Positions 6,589 through 7,119 of a stretch of DNA of 7,119 bases are shown piece after piece. The notes below the pieces were generated by a model, which made no database searches, had not been told where the DNA came from, and saw only the letters and a list, made by a program, of their open reading frames with translations. The stretch comes from Candidatus Altarchaeota archaeon. GTDB taxonomy: Archaea > Altiarchaeota > Altiarchaeia > IMC4 > SCGC-AAA252-I15. Position numbers and translations under genes: made by a program. Location of the stretch: assembly GCA_018815265.1 (NCBI GenBank), contig JAHIYG010000142.1:1-7119 (forward strand), written 5' to 3'. Position 1 is the first letter of the stretch. The number at the start of each line of letters is the position of its first letter.

Positions 6589-7050
6589 TTATTTCATCTG
6601 GTCTATGAGGTTGTCGTGTATTTTATGGTCGTATTTGACAACTTCATTCACTTCATGTATTGTGTAGTTGTAGCCATATAGTCTGGCTTTCAAGTCTTTG
6701 AGGCATTCATCGTCTGTGCAATCATTGGGGGACAGTGTTTTGAGAAATATTTTGCCGTCTTTTGACCGGAATATGTTCATGACGTCGGAGTATTGCCTGA
6801 GTTCATCGGTCAGTTTATCGTCTAGATTATCTGATGAGTCGACGACAATCATGTTAAGTTTGAATCCAACGTCGTGGGGTTTGAGTATTGCCGAGAAACC
6901 ATCTATTACACCTTGTTTGACTAATTTATTTATTCTCGTGAATATAGTTGTGTGAGGCACATTTAACGCCCGCCCAAGGTCCCTGAGGCTTAGGCGGCCG
7001 TTTGTTTGCAGATTTTTTAATAGACTCTTATCTAAGGAATCGAGTTTCAC
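6589..7050 (-). CDS. Lrp/AsnC family transcriptional regulator
   Basis: 153 residues, the usual size of the family. An N-terminal AsnC-type winged helix-turn-helix (~2-60) reads LDSLDKSLLKNLQTNGRLSL, then RDLGRALNVPHTTIFTRINKL and the wing GVIDGFSAILKP. It is followed by an RAM-like ligand/oligomerisation domain (~62-140; LNMIVVDS, then VMNIFRSKDGKIFLKTL). Family members bind DNA as dimers or octamers and often sense amino acids. The RAM domain here is divergent and lacks the common glycine-rich turn, so the ligand cannot be guessed. The start is GTG 7050: a TATA box lies 27 bases upstream and there is no Shine-Dalgarno site, as expected of a leaderless message. It converges with the coiled-coil gene, the stops being 2 bases apart. 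It may regulate itself and its neighbours (see the repeats at 7057-7073). Confidence 0.93.
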   Translation of the reverse strand: MKLDSLDKSLLKNLQTNGRLSLRDLGRALNVPHTTIFTRINKLVKQGVIDGFSAILKPHDVGFKLNMIVVDSSDNLDDKLTDELRQYSDVMNIFRSKDGKIFLKTLSPNDCTDDECLKDLKARLYGYNYTIHEVNEVVKYDHKIHDNLIDQMK

Positions 7051-7056
7051 AAGTAA

Positions 7057-7073
7057 AAAATAGGCAAAATAGG
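7057..7073 (+). repeat. Direct repeat AAAATAGG x2 between TATA box and start of the Lrp gene
   Basis: Two exact copies of AAAATAGG (7057-7064 and 7066-7073) are separated by one C, a 9-base period. They fill the space between the TATA box and the GTG start of the Lrp gene. A regulator bound here would block the polymerase, so this is a candidate autoregulatory site. Lrp proteins more often use inverted symmetry at helical-turn spacing, which weakens the idea. Confidence 0.4.
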
Positions 7074-7082
7074 TTTAAATAC
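7074..7082 (-). promoter_or_regulatory. TATA box of the Lrp/AsnC gene
   Basis: On the minus strand GTATTTAAA (7082-7074) is a good archaeal TATA element. Its centre lies 27-28 bases before the GTG at 7050, so transcription should start at or next to the start codon. This is the clearest archaeal promoter in the window. Confidence 0.65.
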
Positions 7083-7119
7083 ACTTTACAATGTTCAATT
7101 TAGTGCTTTTGTTTCTAGG

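Noticed and set aside
7091..7119. Short plus-strand frame from ATG 7091 (MFNLVLLFL...) running off the window
   Set aside because: Only nine codons are visible. The TATA-like element at 7074-7081 is too close to serve a leaderless start there, and no Shine-Dalgarno site is present.
1..7119. tRNA, rRNA, CRISPR, insertion sequence or attachment site
   Set aside because: No cloverleaf-like segment, regularly spaced repeat, transposase frame or terminal inverted repeat was noticed. Gaps between genes are at most 100 bases and are accounted for as promoter regions.

Overview
This window looks archaeal. TATA-like boxes sit about 27 bases ahead of start codons that have no Shine-Dalgarno sequence (clearest for the GTG-started Lrp gene at 7050). 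The gene families (NDP-forming acyl-CoA synthetase, Lrp/AsnC regulator, coiled-coil protein) also fit an archaeon. Base composition is moderate, near 45-50% GC by eye. I cannot name the lineage from the sequence alone.

Layout: (1) 1-1420, minus strand, an AMP-forming acetyl-CoA synthetase (acs). It is cut by the window edge, and its last ~80 bases no longer look like acs. (2) 1421-1520, a gap holding a probable acs promoter. (3) 1521-2642, minus, a histone-deacetylase/AcuC-fold protein. (4) 2639-5302, minus, an 887-residue NDP-forming acyl-CoA synthetase fused to a C-terminal GNAT acetyltransferase (Pat/PatZ architecture), overlapping the deacetylase gene by ATGA. (5) 5303-5341, a 39-base divergent promoter region. 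(6) 5342-6586, plus, an unrecognised coiled-coil protein. (7) 6589-7050, minus, an Lrp/AsnC regulator, convergent with the coiled-coil gene and separated from it by 2 bases.

The main biological reading is a protein-acylation module around acetate activation. A Pat-type lysine acetyltransferase (writer), an HDAC-fold deacylase (eraser) and their classical substrate acetyl-CoA synthetase lie in a row on one strand. The layout parallels the Bacillus acsA/acuABC locus, but the writer is of the large Pat type, not a stand-alone AcuA. Two details make it unusual. The synthetase half of the writer keeps the catalytic histidine of active ADP-forming acetyl-CoA synthetases, so it may be an enzyme as well as a regulator. 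The deacetylase has a variant zinc-site motif (DWDAHAPNGT instead of DWDxHHGNGT). No RNA genes, mobile elements or CRISPR arrays were seen.
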